Shown: positions 9,134 to 17,946 of the stretch, one piece after another
How the letters are laid out: each line of letters begins with the position of its first letter
Numbering within the stretch: position 1 is the first letter of the stretch
The notes under the pieces: model-generated
What the model was told of the DNA's origin: nothing
Seen by the model: only the letters and a program-made list of their open reading frames with translations
The model's database searches: none
NCBI RefSeq assembly: GCF_017377795.1
Contig: NZ_JAFRDR010000003.1
Coordinates: 496,001-560,000 of the forward strand
Direction: 5' to 3'
Length of the DNA stretch: 64,000 bases
Source of the DNA: Williamsia soli
GTDB taxonomy: Bacteria > Actinomycetota > Actinomycetes > Mycobacteriales > Mycobacteriaceae
Made by a program: the position numbers and the translations under genes

Positions 9134-9937
9134 TCAGATCTTGGTCGCGCCCATGTCGACCTCGATCGACGACGCGGTGATGAACCGGGCCTTCTTCGAA
9201 CACAGGTACATCACGGCGTCACTGATGTCTGCGGACTTGGCCATCCCGGGCAGGATCGGCAGGAAATGTGGTTGGTACTCGGGCATCTCGAAGACCGCGA
9301 ATGCGTCGGTGTCCTCGATACACATCGGGGTGTCGACTCCGTACGGGTGAACGGTGTTGACCCGAATGCGGTGCTTGCCCAGTTCTTTTGCCGTGGTGTG
9401 CGACAAACCGACCAGGGCATGCTTGGACGCCGAGTACGCGGCCTGCATGGGCATCGATTTGATACCCGCCACCGAGGAGATGATCACGATCGACCCTCCG
9501 TTGTCCGCGTCGATCATCGCCGGGATGGTGGCCTTGAGGGTCTTCCAGGTGCCGTTCACGTTGACGTCGATGACGTCCATGAACTGGCTCTCGGTCAGCT
9601 CGTGGACCGCACCCCAGGTGAGCACGCCGGCGTTCGCGATCACGTAGTCGAGGCGGCCGAACTGCGCCACTCCGTCGGCCACCAACTGCTGCTGCGCGGC
9701 GAGATCGCGGGTATCCGCTTGGATGGCAAGGATGTTGCCGCCGGCTTCCTTCACCAGGCGAACCGTCTCCTCGAGGTCCTCAGGTGTGGCGGCCGGATAT
9801 CCGATCGCCGTGATCTCCCGACAGACATCGAGACCGATGACCGAGGCACCCTCTTCGGCGAACTTGATCGCGTGACTGCGACCCTGCCCGCGGGCGATAC
9901 CCGTGATGTAGACGACCTTGCCGTCGAAATCTCCCAT
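9134..9937 (-). CDS. Mycofactocin-coupled SDR-family oxidoreductase
   Basis: Short-chain dehydrogenase of 267 residues from the group associated with mycofactocin. It has the typical extended glycine motif TGIARGQGRSHAIKFAEEGA, NAGV, and the catalytic Ser/Tyr/Lys set ending in YSASKHALVG. The C terminus DMGATKI matches the group. These enzymes, such as carveol dehydrogenase-like proteins, hold NAD(H) tightly and need mycofactocin as external acceptor. I chose ATG 9937; the longer open frame runs back across a KstR box. That box lies 9 bases upstream of the start and suggests sterol-linked expression with a very short leader. The real substrate is unknown. Confidence 0.88.
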   Translation of the reverse strand: MGDFDGKVVYITGIARGQGRSHAIKFAEEGASVIGLDVCREITAIGYPAATPEDLEETVRLVKEAGGNILAIQADTRDLAAQQQLVADGVAQFGRLDYVIANAGVLTWGAVHELTESQFMDVIDVNVNGTWKTLKATIPAMIDADNGGSIVIISSVAGIKSMPMQAAYSASKHALVGLSHTTAKELGKHRIRVNTVHPYGVDTPMCIEDTDAFAVFEMPEYQPHFLPILPGMAKSADISDAVMYLCSKKARFITASSIEVDMGATKI

Positions 9938-9945
9938 AGCAGAAC

Positions 9946-9959
9946 TGTAACGTGTTCTA
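9946..9959 (-). promoter_or_regulatory. KstR-type operator before the SDR gene
   Basis: TGTAACGTGTTCTA matches the published KstR consensus TnnAACnnGTTnnA at every fixed position. It lies 9 bases from the SDR start codon and downstream of the mftD terminator hairpin in transcription order, so it should control the SDR gene separately from mftA-D. Confidence 0.8.
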
Positions 9960-9990
9960 GTGGCGCGTGGCCAGGTTTGGTCCCGAGAAA

Positions 9991-10060
9991 CACACCCACC
10001 CGCTCCGGTCAAGACCAGGGGGCCGGAGACCACTGGGTGTGACCGAAACGGGTGGGTGTG
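9991..10060 (-). terminator. Hairpin terminator after mftD
   Basis: CACACCCACCCG at 9991-10002 pairs with CGGGTGGGTGTG at 10049-10060, and CGGTCA pairs with TGACCG inside it. On the minus strand the stem is followed by a T-rich TTTCTC. It begins 10 bases beyond the mftD stop and separates mftA-D from the SDR gene. Confidence 0.75.
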
Positions 10061-10070
10061 CGGTGGAGAT

Positions 10071-11258
10071 CTATGCGGTGGTCTCGCCGAACCGCTTCTC
10101 GAAGCCCTCGGGGATGATGATGTCGTCGCGAGTGAGCTCGTGAATGCTCTTGCGGCCCAGACCCATCAGAGCGGAGTCGATACCGCCGCGGAGGATGTCG
10201 AGGACGTTCTCGACGCCGGTCTGGCCGTTGGCGCCCAGGCCCCACAGGTAGGCGCGACCGATCATGACGGCGTCGGCGCCGAGGGCGAGCGCCTTGACGA
10301 CGTCACTGCCGCGGCGGATGCCGCCGTCGAGCAGCACCTGGATGTCGCCGCCGACCGCGTCGGCGATGGGTCCGAGCATGCGGATGGTGGCCGGGGTGCC
10401 GTCGAGGTTGTTGCCACCGTGGTTCGACACCGAGATCGCAGTGGCGCCGATGTCCACGGCGCGCTTGGCGTCGTCGAGGCGGGTGATGCCCTTGACCATG
10501 AACTCTCCGCCCCACTGCTCACGCAGCCAGGCCAGGTCTTCCCACGACGGGGGCGCGGTCTGCATCCACTGTCCGTAGGCGCCGAAGAACGTCGGACCGG
10601 TCTGCCCCTTGTCGACGACGTTGGGTGCGGTGAGGTCCGGGATGGTGAAGTTGCCCTTGTTGAACCAGTCCCAGGCGTACCGCGGCCGGGCCGCGAGTTC
10701 GGGCGCCAACTTGAGGAGAGCTTTGAAGTCCACCTTCTCGGGGATCTCGGGGCTACCCCAGTCCCGGCCCATCGAGAAGGACCAGTCTGTGGTGACGATC
10801 AGGCCTTTGGCGCCGGCTTCGCGGGCCCGCTCGGCGCGCTTGAGGATGTCCTCGCGGGAGTTGAGCCAGTAGGCCTGGAAGAAGATCTTGTCGTTGACCG
10901 CGGTCACTTCTTCGATGGGCTTGCTGGCGAAGCTCGACAGTCCCATCGCGGTGCCGCGGGCCGCAGCGGCGCGTGCGACCGCGACCTCGCCGTCTTTGTC
11001 GACGGCCTGCACGCCGGTCGGCGAGATCATCACCGGCAGCGAGATCTCTTGTCCCATGATCGTTGTCGAGAGTTCGCGCTCGGCGCTGGCACCGACAACA
11101 TGCGGGGCGAACCCCAGTTCGGAGAAGGCCTCGACGTTGTCACTGAGCGTGACACCTTTTTCACTGCCGGCGACCAAGGAGGAGTACACCGACTTGGGCA
11201 GGCGTTTCTTTGCCCGCCGCTGGGCTTCTAGAACTGTCTCGAACCAGGGGTTCGCCAT
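10071..11258 (-). CDS. mftD: MftD, FMN-dependent mycofactocin synthesis dehydrogenase
   Basis: FMN-dependent alpha-hydroxy-acid dehydrogenase family protein of 395 residues. In mycofactocin synthesis MftD oxidatively deaminates AHDP to premycofactocin. Visible motifs are the FMN-binding PVMISPTGVQAVDKDGE region, SVSNHGGNNLDGTPATI with the substrate-binding HGG, and QVLLDGGIRRGSDVVKALALGADAVMIGRAYLWG. I chose the second of two in-frame ATGs (11258, MANPWFETV) because AAAGGA stands about 8 bases before it and only 2 before the first. It follows mftC by 46 bases and ends at a hairpin. Confidence 0.93.
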   Translation of the reverse strand: MANPWFETVLEAQRRAKKRLPKSVYSSLVAGSEKGVTLSDNVEAFSELGFAPHVVGASAERELSTTIMGQEISLPVMISPTGVQAVDKDGEVAVARAAAARGTAMGLSSFASKPIEEVTAVNDKIFFQAYWLNSREDILKRAERAREAGAKGLIVTTDWSFSMGRDWGSPEIPEKVDFKALLKLAPELAARPRYAWDWFNKGNFTIPDLTAPNVVDKGQTGPTFFGAYGQWMQTAPPSWEDLAWLREQWGGEFMVKGITRLDDAKRAVDIGATAISVSNHGGNNLDGTPATIRMLGPIADAVGGDIQVLLDGGIRRGSDVVKALALGADAVMIGRAYLWGLGANGQTGVENVLDILRGGIDSALMGLGRKSIHELTRDDIIIPEGFEKRFGETTA

Positions 11259-11304
11259 CGCCATATTCCTTTGCTCACCCGGCAGCACTGCCGGGGTTCT
11301 TCGT

Positions 11305-12531
11305 TTACTTGGAGGAGGTCAATTCCGGCGTGAACCCCGCGAGTGGGTTCTCGTCGCAATCTCGGGACGGTGGCCGCGTCATCAGGGTCAGCGGGACACC
11401 GCGGGAGTGGTCCTTGTTGGCCGAGGGCACACTGCGGTCCTCGGCGAGCAGGGATTCACCGAAGCCCTGCACACACTCGGGATCGGGGCCGGCCAGCGGC
11501 AGACCGGTGAAGAACTTGGCGGCCATGCAACCACCACGGCAGGCGTCGAAGTGCGCACACTTCGTGCACGCGCCTGCGTTCTGCGGCTCCCTCAGTTCCA
11601 GGAACAGATCCGATTCCTGCCAGATGGTCTTGAAACCACCGTCGGACAGGATGTTTCCGGCGAGGAAGTTCTCATGGATCGCGAACGGGCAGGCGTAGAC
11701 ATCACCGATCGGGTCGATCAGGCAGACCACGCGCCCCGCGCCGCACAGGTTCAGGCCGGGCAGGGCACCCTGGCCTGGTTCGGCGAACGCCGACAGGTGG
11801 AAGAACGAGTCCCCGGTCAGCACACCGTCGCCGTGTTCGACGAGCCAGTTGTACAGGCCTCGTTGCTGTTCGGGCAACGGATGCAGGTCGTCCCACACGT
11901 CCGCACCGCGACCGGACGGACGCAGTCGGGTGATACGCAGCGTGGCACCGAAACGATCTGCGAGCGCCTTGAACTCGTCGAGTTGGGTGACGTTCTGGCG
12001 GGTCACGACGACGCTGATCTTGGCGTCGGCGAAGCCTGCCTCGTGCAGGTTCTCGAGCGCCTTGATGGCCATGTCGAATGAACCCGGACCACGCACCGCG
12101 TCGTTGACCTCGGCGGTCGCACCATCGAGAGAGATCTGCACATCGACGTAGTCGGAGGCGGCCAGGCGCTGGGCGACCTTCTTGTCGATCTTGAGTCCAT
12201 TGGTCGAGAACTTCACGCCCACCTGGTGATCGGTCGCGTAATCGACCAGTTCCCAGAAGTCCGAGCGGACGGTCGGCTCACCACCGCCGATGTTGACGTA
12301 GAAGACCTGCATGCGTTGGAGCTCATCGATGATGGCCTTGCACTGAGCGGTGTCGAGTTCACGCGGGTCACGCTTGCCCGATGACGACAGGCAGTGCACG
12401 CACGACAGGTTGCAGGCGTACGTCAGCTCCCAGGTCAGGCAGATCGGGGCGTCGAGTCCTTTTTCGAACTGATCGACAAGGCGACCGACAGGTTGGCGGG
12501 GCGCGGCGGGGCGCTCGAGAATTGAAGTCAT
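11305..12531 (-). CDS. mftC: MftC, radical SAM/SPASM mycofactocin maturase
   Basis: Radical SAM enzyme of 408 residues that decarboxylates and then crosslinks the C-terminal Val-Tyr of MftA. The iron-sulfur motif CNLSCVHC is at residues 40-47, GGEPTVR follows, and the SPASM region near residues 255-350 carries CGAGRVVC, YACPF, CTKCAHFDACRGGC. The C-terminal 60 residues are a long hydrophilic tail. It lies 43 bases after mftB, and its partner MftB presents the peptide. Family assignment is very secure from motif content and order. Confidence 0.96.
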   Translation of the reverse strand: MTSILERPAAPRQPVGRLVDQFEKGLDAPICLTWELTYACNLSCVHCLSSSGKRDPRELDTAQCKAIIDELQRMQVFYVNIGGGEPTVRSDFWELVDYATDHQVGVKFSTNGLKIDKKVAQRLAASDYVDVQISLDGATAEVNDAVRGPGSFDMAIKALENLHEAGFADAKISVVVTRQNVTQLDEFKALADRFGATLRITRLRPSGRGADVWDDLHPLPEQQRGLYNWLVEHGDGVLTGDSFFHLSAFAEPGQGALPGLNLCGAGRVVCLIDPIGDVYACPFAIHENFLAGNILSDGGFKTIWQESDLFLELREPQNAGACTKCAHFDACRGGCMAAKFFTGLPLAGPDPECVQGFGESLLAEDRSVPSANKDHSRGVPLTLMTRPPSRDCDENPLAGFTPELTSSK

Positions 12532-12574
12532 GGCAGAGTCCTCAAGGGGGTGGAGTTCGCGAGGGCGCGCGAGC

Positions 12575-12865
12575 TCAAGAGGGGTGGACGATCATGCCCG
12601 AAGCAGCTAGTGCGGCAAGCGCATTCAGGTAGAGCGGACGGTCGGTATCGGCGATACCGGCAGCGGCCAGGGCGTCGTTGGCGCTGGGGTGATCGGGCAG
12701 CGACTGCACCACTTCGACCACTGTCAGATTCTTGAGAAACGACAGCTTACGAGTGCCGAAGTGGTACAGCAGCGCTCCGAACGGTTCCGGCCGCAGTGCG
12801 ACCGAAGAATTCAGCACCCACGCCCGATCAGCATCGAACACACGATCAGTCGTGGCAGCGGTCAT
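12575..12865 (-). CDS. mftB: MftB, peptide chaperone of mycofactocin synthesis
   Basis: PqqD-like RiPP recognition element of 96 residues that binds the MftA leader and delivers it to MftC. The sequence shows the expected VLNSSVALRPEPFGALLYHFGTRKLSF block, where strands hold the leader peptide, and a helical C-terminal half. The ATG stands one base after the mftA stop, so the two are translated together. Confidence 0.95.
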   Translation of the reverse strand: MTAATTDRVFDADRAWVLNSSVALRPEPFGALLYHFGTRKLSFLKNLTVVEVVQSLPDHPSANDALAAAGIADTDRPLYLNALAALAASGMIVHPS

Positions 12866-12866
12866 G

Positions 12867-12983
12867 TCAGTAGACGCCGCACATGCCGTCGATCGATACT
12901 TCTTCGACCAACGACTCCGAGACCAGTTCGGTTTCGGTCGAGGTGACGCTGTCGGACTGCGAAGCCGGGTTCTGAGCGGTCAT
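12867..12983 (-). CDS. mftA: MftA, mycofactocin precursor peptide
   Basis: A 38-residue precursor. The acidic, serine-rich leader ends in the conserved core [13 protein letters not shown], whose terminal Val-Tyr becomes the cofactor. GGAGG lies 7 bases before the ATG at 12983, which fixes this start, although the same frame stays open for another 33 codons upstream. The stop is one base from mftB. Confidence 0.97.
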   Translation of the reverse strand: MTAQNPASQSDSVTSTETELVSESLVEEVSIDGMCGVY

Positions 12984-13253
12984 GTGGTTGCCTCCAGATG
13001 TAGTCGGGACTGTGACCACCACCATAATGGCACTCAGTGCACAAATACCAGCTTTGAGTAGAAGTCCTTTGAAAAACGCCATAAACCACCCGAAAGGACA
13101 GGTGGCCCAGGGCTGCGCGTGCCATCCCCGGTGATGCGATCACCTCCGGCGGCGATCCTGGACACCATGTCCACCGGGCTCAGTGAGATGGTCGAGGGGG
13201 TCTGGAGGAAGCCGGAGGCGGCTGGACCCAGAGAACACCGAGAGGAGCGTGAC

Positions 13254-14141
13254 GTGGATTCAGCTGATGCACCGCAACCGACAGTGGTGCGATTGCGCGG
13301 CTCCGGCGGACTCTCGCTGGCGGCCGACCACTGGAGGCCGGTCCGGGGCGACGACTCCCCCGCGAGAACGATTCTCCTGCTGCATGGCGGTGGTCAGACC
13401 CGCCATTCATGGAAGAGCACCGGCCGGATCCTGTCGCAGCGTGGTTCCGATGTGATCGCACTCGACAGCCGAGGTCATGGTGACAGCGACTGGGACCCGG
13501 AAGCCGACTACAGCCTGCAGGCGCAGAACAGGGATGGGCTGGGGGTACTCGACCAGATCCCCGAGTTGACCGGACGACATGATCCGGTGACGATCGTCGG
13601 CGCAAGCATGGGCGGCATGGCAGGGATCGGCATCTCTGCACTGGCTCCCACCGGCGCGGTCGACAAACTCGTGTTGGTCGATGTCGTCCCACGCTTCGAA
13701 AAGTCCGGCAGTCAGCGTATTCGGGACTTCATGGCCGGCAATGTCGACGGATTCGACGATCTCGATCAGGCCGCCGCCGCGATCGCCGAGTACTTGCCGC
13801 ACCGCCGGGGCACGGGCTCCACGGCAGGACTCAAACGGAACCTTCGCAGGCGCGACGACGGCCGCTGGTACTGGCATTGGGATCCTGCGTTCCTCACGCC
13901 CCCGAGCGACGAGTCCATGATTCGCACCGATCTCTTGGAACGGCAGGCCCAGTCACTGACCATTCCGATCCAGCTGATCAGAGGCCGACTCTCGGACGTT
14001 GTCAGCGAACAAGCCGTCCGCGGTTTCGTCGAACTCGTCCCGACGGTCGAAGTGGTCGAACTCGCCGGCGCGGGACACACGGCAGCAGGTGACGACAACG
14101 ACGCGTTCACTGCCGCAGTACTCGACTTCGTGGATCGGTGA
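13254..14141 (+). CDS. Alpha/beta hydrolase
   Basis: Alpha/beta hydrolase fold protein of 295 residues. The oxyanion region LLLHGGGQTRHSW is near residue 47, the nucleophile elbow is GASMGG (Ser near residue 116), and the catalytic His is in ELAGAGHTAAGDDNDAF near the C terminus. I chose the GTG at 13254 because GAGAGGAG precedes it at suitable spacing; the longer open frame has no comparable site. It is divergent from mftA and precedes mftR, an association that could mean hydrolysis of an ester whose alcohol feeds a mycofactocin enzyme. The substrate is not known. Confidence 0.82.
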   Translation: MDSADAPQPTVVRLRGSGGLSLAADHWRPVRGDDSPARTILLLHGGGQTRHSWKSTGRILSQRGSDVIALDSRGHGDSDWDPEADYSLQAQNRDGLGVLDQIPELTGRHDPVTIVGASMGGMAGIGISALAPTGAVDKLVLVDVVPRFEKSGSQRIRDFMAGNVDGFDDLDQAAAAIAEYLPHRRGTGSTAGLKRNLRRRDDGRWYWHWDPAFLTPPSDESMIRTDLLERQAQSLTIPIQLIRGRLSDVVSEQAVRGFVELVPTVEVVELAGAGHTAAGDDNDAFTAAVLDFVDR

Positions 14142-14231
14142 GCAACTACCATTGCATCTGTCGCACCCGCGACCCGAGCCGATGCCCGGGGCATGGAAGG
14201 ATTGTCCGTTGACCAGCAGATTGCGGGTGCC

Positions 14232-14873
14232 ATGACCGCCCCGATCGGCAGGCGACCCAGCACGACGAAATCGAAGATCACCGACGCTGCGATCGATCTC
14301 TTCACCGAGTCCGGTTTCGACGAGACGAGCGTGGACGATGTGGCGGCCGCCGCCGGGATCGCCCGCCGGACTCTGTTCCGCTATTACCCGTCGAAGAATG
14401 CGATCGCCTGGGGCGACTTCGATGAACATCTCCAGGACATGCGCCGCCTGCTCGCCGAACTGCCGACGGACATGCCGATGGCCGACGCCTTACACACCGC
14501 ATTGCTCGCTTTCAACGAGGTGCCCGCCGAACATCGCGAACACCATCGGCGACGGATGCGCCTGTTGCTCGGCGTTCCCGCCCTGCAGGCACATTCGATG
14601 CTGATGTACACCGGGTGGCGCAACGTTGTCGCCGAGTTCGTCGCGTCGCGAACCGGTAGCGACCCGTCCGGTCTCATCCCCCAGACCGTGGCGTGGACAC
14701 TGCTGGCCACGGCCCTGGCCGCTTACGAACAGTGGCTCGACGATGCGAATGCGGACCTCGACGAACTCCTGACCCAGGGCAGTCGGATACTGACCCACGG
14801 ACTGGACGAGGTTCTCACACCCGTGACCGACAGCAGGTCGGGGCCGGGTGTGGGCACTGGTAATCTAAACTAG
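14232..14873 (+). CDS. mftR: MftR, TetR-family mycofactocin regulator
   Basis: TetR-family repressor of 213 residues. The N-terminal helix-turn-helix reads TSVDDVAAAAGIARRTLFRYYPSKNAIAWGDFD, a block characteristic of MftR, whose mycobacterial homologue represses mft genes and responds to long-chain acyl-CoA. I used the ATG at 14232, ten residues before the DNA-binding domain; an ATG at 14193 is also open and neither has a strong ribosome binding site. It lies 90 bases after the hydrolase gene. Its stop codon overlaps the KstR box of kshB. Confidence 0.88.
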   Translation: MTAPIGRRPSTTKSKITDAAIDLFTESGFDETSVDDVAAAAGIARRTLFRYYPSKNAIAWGDFDEHLQDMRRLLAELPTDMPMADALHTALLAFNEVPAEHREHHRRRMRLLLGVPALQAHSMLMYTGWRNVVAEFVASRTGSDPSGLIPQTVAWTLLATALAAYEQWLDDANADLDELLTQGSRILTHGLDEVLTPVTDSRSGPGVGTGNLN

Positions 14874-14884
14874 AACGTGTTCCT
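14871..14884 (+). promoter_or_regulatory. KstR-type operator before kshB
   Basis: TAGAACGTGTTCCT matches TnnAACnnGTTnnA except for the last base and is a near-perfect AGAAC/GTTC palindrome. It overlaps the mftR stop and lies 40 bases before the kshB start, which has AGGAGG 7 bases upstream. KshB genes are established KstR targets in mycobacteria, which supports the call. Confidence 0.78.
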
Positions 14885-14923
14885 GTTTTCGGGCACAGTT
14901 CTCCACGACTAGGAGGTACGCCG

Positions 14924-15973
14924 GTGACCGTGTCCCCGCACAGCACCCGGAGCGTTGTGCTGACCGTGGCCGACGTGATCGAGGAGACCGGCGACGCGAA
15001 ATCGCTGGTCTTCGATGTGCCGGAAGACAGCGCCGAGCGTTTTCACTACAAACCCGGGCAGTTCCTGACCCTGCGGATCCCGAGCGACCAAACGGGATCC
15101 GTGGCCCGCTGCTACTCGCTCGCCTCGTCCCCCTATGGCGATGAGAAGCCCAAGGTGACCGTCAAGCGGACAACCGACGGGTACGGCTCGAACTGGATCT
15201 GCGACAACATCCGAGTCGGTGACCAGATCGAGGTCCTGCCACCGTCGGGTGTGTTCACCCCCGCGGACCTGAATGCGCCGATCCTGCTACTCGGTGCAGG
15301 CAGTGGCATCACCCCCGTGATGTCCATCCTCAAATCTGCACTGTCTCAGGGCAGCGGTCGGGTGCTGCTGGTCTACGCCAACCGCAGCGAGAACGACGTG
15401 ATCTTCGCCGCCGAATTGCGCGATCTGCAGCAGCGGTTCCACGAACGTCTCACCGTGGTGCACTGGCTGCAGTCCGTGCAGGGCATGCCGTCGGTGGAGT
15501 CGCTCGCCACTCTGCTGCGCCCGTTCAAGGCGTACAACGCCTACATGTGCGGTCCGGGACCGTTCATGGACGCGGTGCACAAAGCCCTGGCCGCCATCGA
15601 GATGTCACATCATCAGGTGCACGCCGAGGTCTTCAGCTCGCTGTCCGGCGACCCTTTCGAGGACACCGCACCCGCCGAACTCACCGAGGACGAGATCGCA
15701 GACGCCGCGTCGGTGGAGGTCGAGCTCGACGGTGAGGTCCACGAGATGTCTTGGCCCAGAAGTCAAACCCTGGTCGACATCATGTTGTCGGCCGGACTCG
15801 ACGTGCCGTATTCGTGCCGCGAGGGTGAGTGCGGATCGTGCGCGTGCACGGTCACCGAGGGCACGGTGGAGATGGAGAACGTCGGCGCGCTCGACGAGGA
15901 GGACATCGCCGATGGCTACATCCTCGGATGCCAGGCCCGGCCGACGTCGAACACTTTGAAAATCGAGTTCTGA
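14924..15973 (+). CDS. kshB: 3-ketosteroid-9-alpha-hydroxylase reductase component KshB
   Basis: Reductase that passes electrons from NADH to the Rieske oxygenase KshA, which opens the steroid nucleus. At 349 residues the domain order is FAD-binding (PGQFLTLRIPSD, RCYSLASSP near residue 65), NAD-binding (LLGAGSGITPVMSIL near residue 123; YMCGPGPFMDAV near residue 207), then a C-terminal plant-type [2Fe-2S] domain with CREGECGSCACTV and a fourth Cys in GCQAR. The length and VTVKRTTDGYGSNWICD match KshB rather than a phenylacetate reductase. GTG start with AGGAGG. KstR box upstream. Confidence 0.9.
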   Translation: MTVSPHSTRSVVLTVADVIEETGDAKSLVFDVPEDSAERFHYKPGQFLTLRIPSDQTGSVARCYSLASSPYGDEKPKVTVKRTTDGYGSNWICDNIRVGDQIEVLPPSGVFTPADLNAPILLLGAGSGITPVMSILKSALSQGSGRVLLVYANRSENDVIFAAELRDLQQRFHERLTVVHWLQSVQGMPSVESLATLLRPFKAYNAYMCGPGPFMDAVHKALAAIEMSHHQVHAEVFSSLSGDPFEDTAPAELTEDEIADAASVEVELDGEVHEMSWPRSQTLVDIMLSAGLDVPYSCREGECGSCACTVTEGTVEMENVGALDEEDIADGYILGCQARPTSNTLKIEF

Positions 15974-15979
15974 ACCACG

Positions 15980-16714
15980 TCAGCGCATCTCACGAAAGTA
16001 CTTTCGCTGCTCTCCGGCCAGGTGTTCCGTGGCGTAGCTCAAGGCGGTGCGTCCCATCTCGGCTGCATGCTGCTCCAGGAAGTCCAGTAGGACAGCACGG
16101 TCCACCCGTTTACCGGTTTCGCGGAGCATCCAGCCCACCGCCTTCTGGATCAGATCACGACGATCATCGAGAATCAACGGTGCCAACTCGAGCAAGGTTG
16201 TGCCGTCGCCGCGTTTGATGAAGGCGTGCGTCGCGAGAACCGCGACTCTCCGCCGCCACAGATCGACCTCCGCGACCAGCTCGAACAAGAGCGAATGATC
16301 CCCTCCGACAAGCGATTCGCCGAGGATGTAGGGAGCCGACGAGTCCACCAGATCCCAGTTGTCGACGCGGCCCTCGAAGACCGCGTCGAGATAGCACTGC
16401 ACCCATTCCCGACGGTCCGACTCCGAATGCGCCCGTTCGAAACCCGACCGGAGCAGCAGCAGGCCGGTCAGCCGGTGCTCATGGATCTCACTGGAGAGCA
16501 GGTCGCGGACACCCGCCCGGTCGAGACCGCGAAAAGCTCTGGCCACGGGGCGTTGCGCCGGAACTCTCACACCGATGAACCGGTCTCCATCGCCGTACTC
16601 ACCGGGCCCGGTCTTGAAGAACCAGGCCGAGCTCTCCGCGCGGGCAGGATCGGCAAGACCGGCCAGGGCCGCCTTGACCGCCGCCGCGGTCGGCGCCGGC
16701 CCGGCGGCGGGCAT
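15980..16714 (-). CDS. DNA alkylation repair protein (AlkD-like HEAT repeats)
   Basis: Helical HEAT-repeat glycosylase-type protein of 244 residues that recognises alkylated purines without flipping them. Family hallmarks are FIGVRVPAQR near the start, DNWDLVDSSAPYILGE near residue 120 carrying the conserved Trp/Asp pair, and KAVGWMLRETGK near residue 195. Its ATG shares one base with the stop of the flavoprotein gene upstream (TGATG), so the two form an operon. It converges on kshB with only 6 bases between stops. Confidence 0.85.
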   Translation of the reverse strand: MPAAGPAPTAAAVKAALAGLADPARAESSAWFFKTGPGEYGDGDRFIGVRVPAQRPVARAFRGLDRAGVRDLLSSEIHEHRLTGLLLLRSGFERAHSESDRREWVQCYLDAVFEGRVDNWDLVDSSAPYILGESLVGGDHSLLFELVAEVDLWRRRVAVLATHAFIKRGDGTTLLELAPLILDDRRDLIQKAVGWMLRETGKRVDRAVLLDFLEQHAAEMGRTALSYATEHLAGEQRKYFREMR

Positions 16715-17916
16715 CAGCCGATCAGTTCCGAGATCGGGGTCTTCTCGAGCAGTTTGGCCCGCATCTTCATGACGGCGCCGGCTTTACCTGCGCCGACCAC
16801 TGCGGTGAAGACGCCACCGCGGCTGTAGTAGACCACGAACTTGGTGCCGTCGTCGGAGATCACGTGTACGTCGTCACCGGCCGAGGGATGCCCCAGGGCC
16901 TGAACCTTGACCTCGAACTGGTCGCTCCAGAAATACGGCACGAACGGGCGGGCGTTCGATTCGTCGACCTCCAGGATTGCGTACGCGACCTTCGCGGCCT
17001 GCTCGATGACGTTGTTCCAATGCTCGACCCGCGACGGCACGCCGTGCTCGTCGCGCCAGTTGGCGACGTCTCCGATGGCGTAGACATCCGGCGCACTGGT
17101 GCGGCCCACCTCGTCGCACGCGATGCCGCCGCCGAACTCACGGTCGGCCAGCGCGATGCCGGACCCCTCCAGGTAGTCGACCACCGGGGTCGAACCGATG
17201 CCGAGGACCACGATGTCGGCGGGCAACTCCGTCCCGTCCGCAAGCGTCACGCCCGACACCCTGTCGTCTCCGGTGATGCCGGTGACGCCGACGCCGGTGC
17301 GGATCTCGACACCGCGATCCGCATGGATCCGGCCGACCATGGTGCCGACCTGTTCACCGAGTGCGATCGCCAGCGGCGCGAGGGCCGGCTCGACGACGGT
17401 GACCTTCAGGCCCTTTGTGCTCAGGCTCGCAGCGACCTCGCAGCCGATGAACCCTGCCCCGATGACCACCGCGGTGGACGCGTCCTCGATCTCCGAGCGC
17501 AGCGCCATCGCATCGTCGTAGGTGCGCAGGGTGTGCACGCCGGATCTGCCCGCCGCGAACGGAAGGCTGCGGGGATCGAGACCGGTTGCCAGAATCAGGG
17601 TGCTGTACGCGACGGTCTCCGCTGCCCCACCCTCGACCGGCTCGACGGTCACGGTGTGTGCATCCGGATCGATTGCGGTGACGCGTGTTCCGGTCCGCAG
17701 ATCGACATTCTTCTCGGCGTAGAACTCCTGCGGTTGCAGGTCGACGTCGTCCTTGTCCCCGGTCAACACCGCCTTCGACAGTGGCGGTCGGTCGTAAGGG
17801 ATCCGGGTCTCCTTGCCGATGAGGATCAGCTCGCCCTCATAGCCTTCGTTCCGGAGATCGGCCACCAGTCGCGCGCCACCGAGACCGGCCCCGACAATCA
17901 CTATTGCGGCACTCAT
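16714..17916 (-). CDS. FAD-dependent ferredoxin/rubredoxin reductase-like oxidoreductase
   Basis: Two-dinucleotide-binding flavoprotein of 400 residues. The FAD site IVIVGAGLGGARLVADLR opens the protein, RIPYDRPPLSK is near residue 40, ATGLDPRSLPF near residue 109, and the NAD site VVIGAGFIGCEVAASL near residue 142. VYAIGDVANW precedes a C-terminal dimerisation domain. These enzymes feed electrons to small iron-sulfur proteins for P450s or oxygenases, but no ferredoxin gene is adjacent. I chose ATG 17916 with GAGG just upstream; a GTG two codons earlier is also possible. Confidence 0.85.
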   Translation of the reverse strand: MSAAIVIVGAGLGGARLVADLRNEGYEGELILIGKETRIPYDRPPLSKAVLTGDKDDVDLQPQEFYAEKNVDLRTGTRVTAIDPDAHTVTVEPVEGGAAETVAYSTLILATGLDPRSLPFAAGRSGVHTLRTYDDAMALRSEIEDASTAVVIGAGFIGCEVAASLSTKGLKVTVVEPALAPLAIALGEQVGTMVGRIHADRGVEIRTGVGVTGITGDDRVSGVTLADGTELPADIVVLGIGSTPVVDYLEGSGIALADREFGGGIACDEVGRTSAPDVYAIGDVANWRDEHGVPSRVEHWNNVIEQAAKVAYAILEVDESNARPFVPYFWSDQFEVKVQALGHPSAGDDVHVISDDGTKFVVYYSRGGVFTAVVGAGKAGAVMKMRAKLLEKTPISELIG

Positions 17917-17946
17917 CGCCACCTCACATCCCCACGGATCCTCGTG

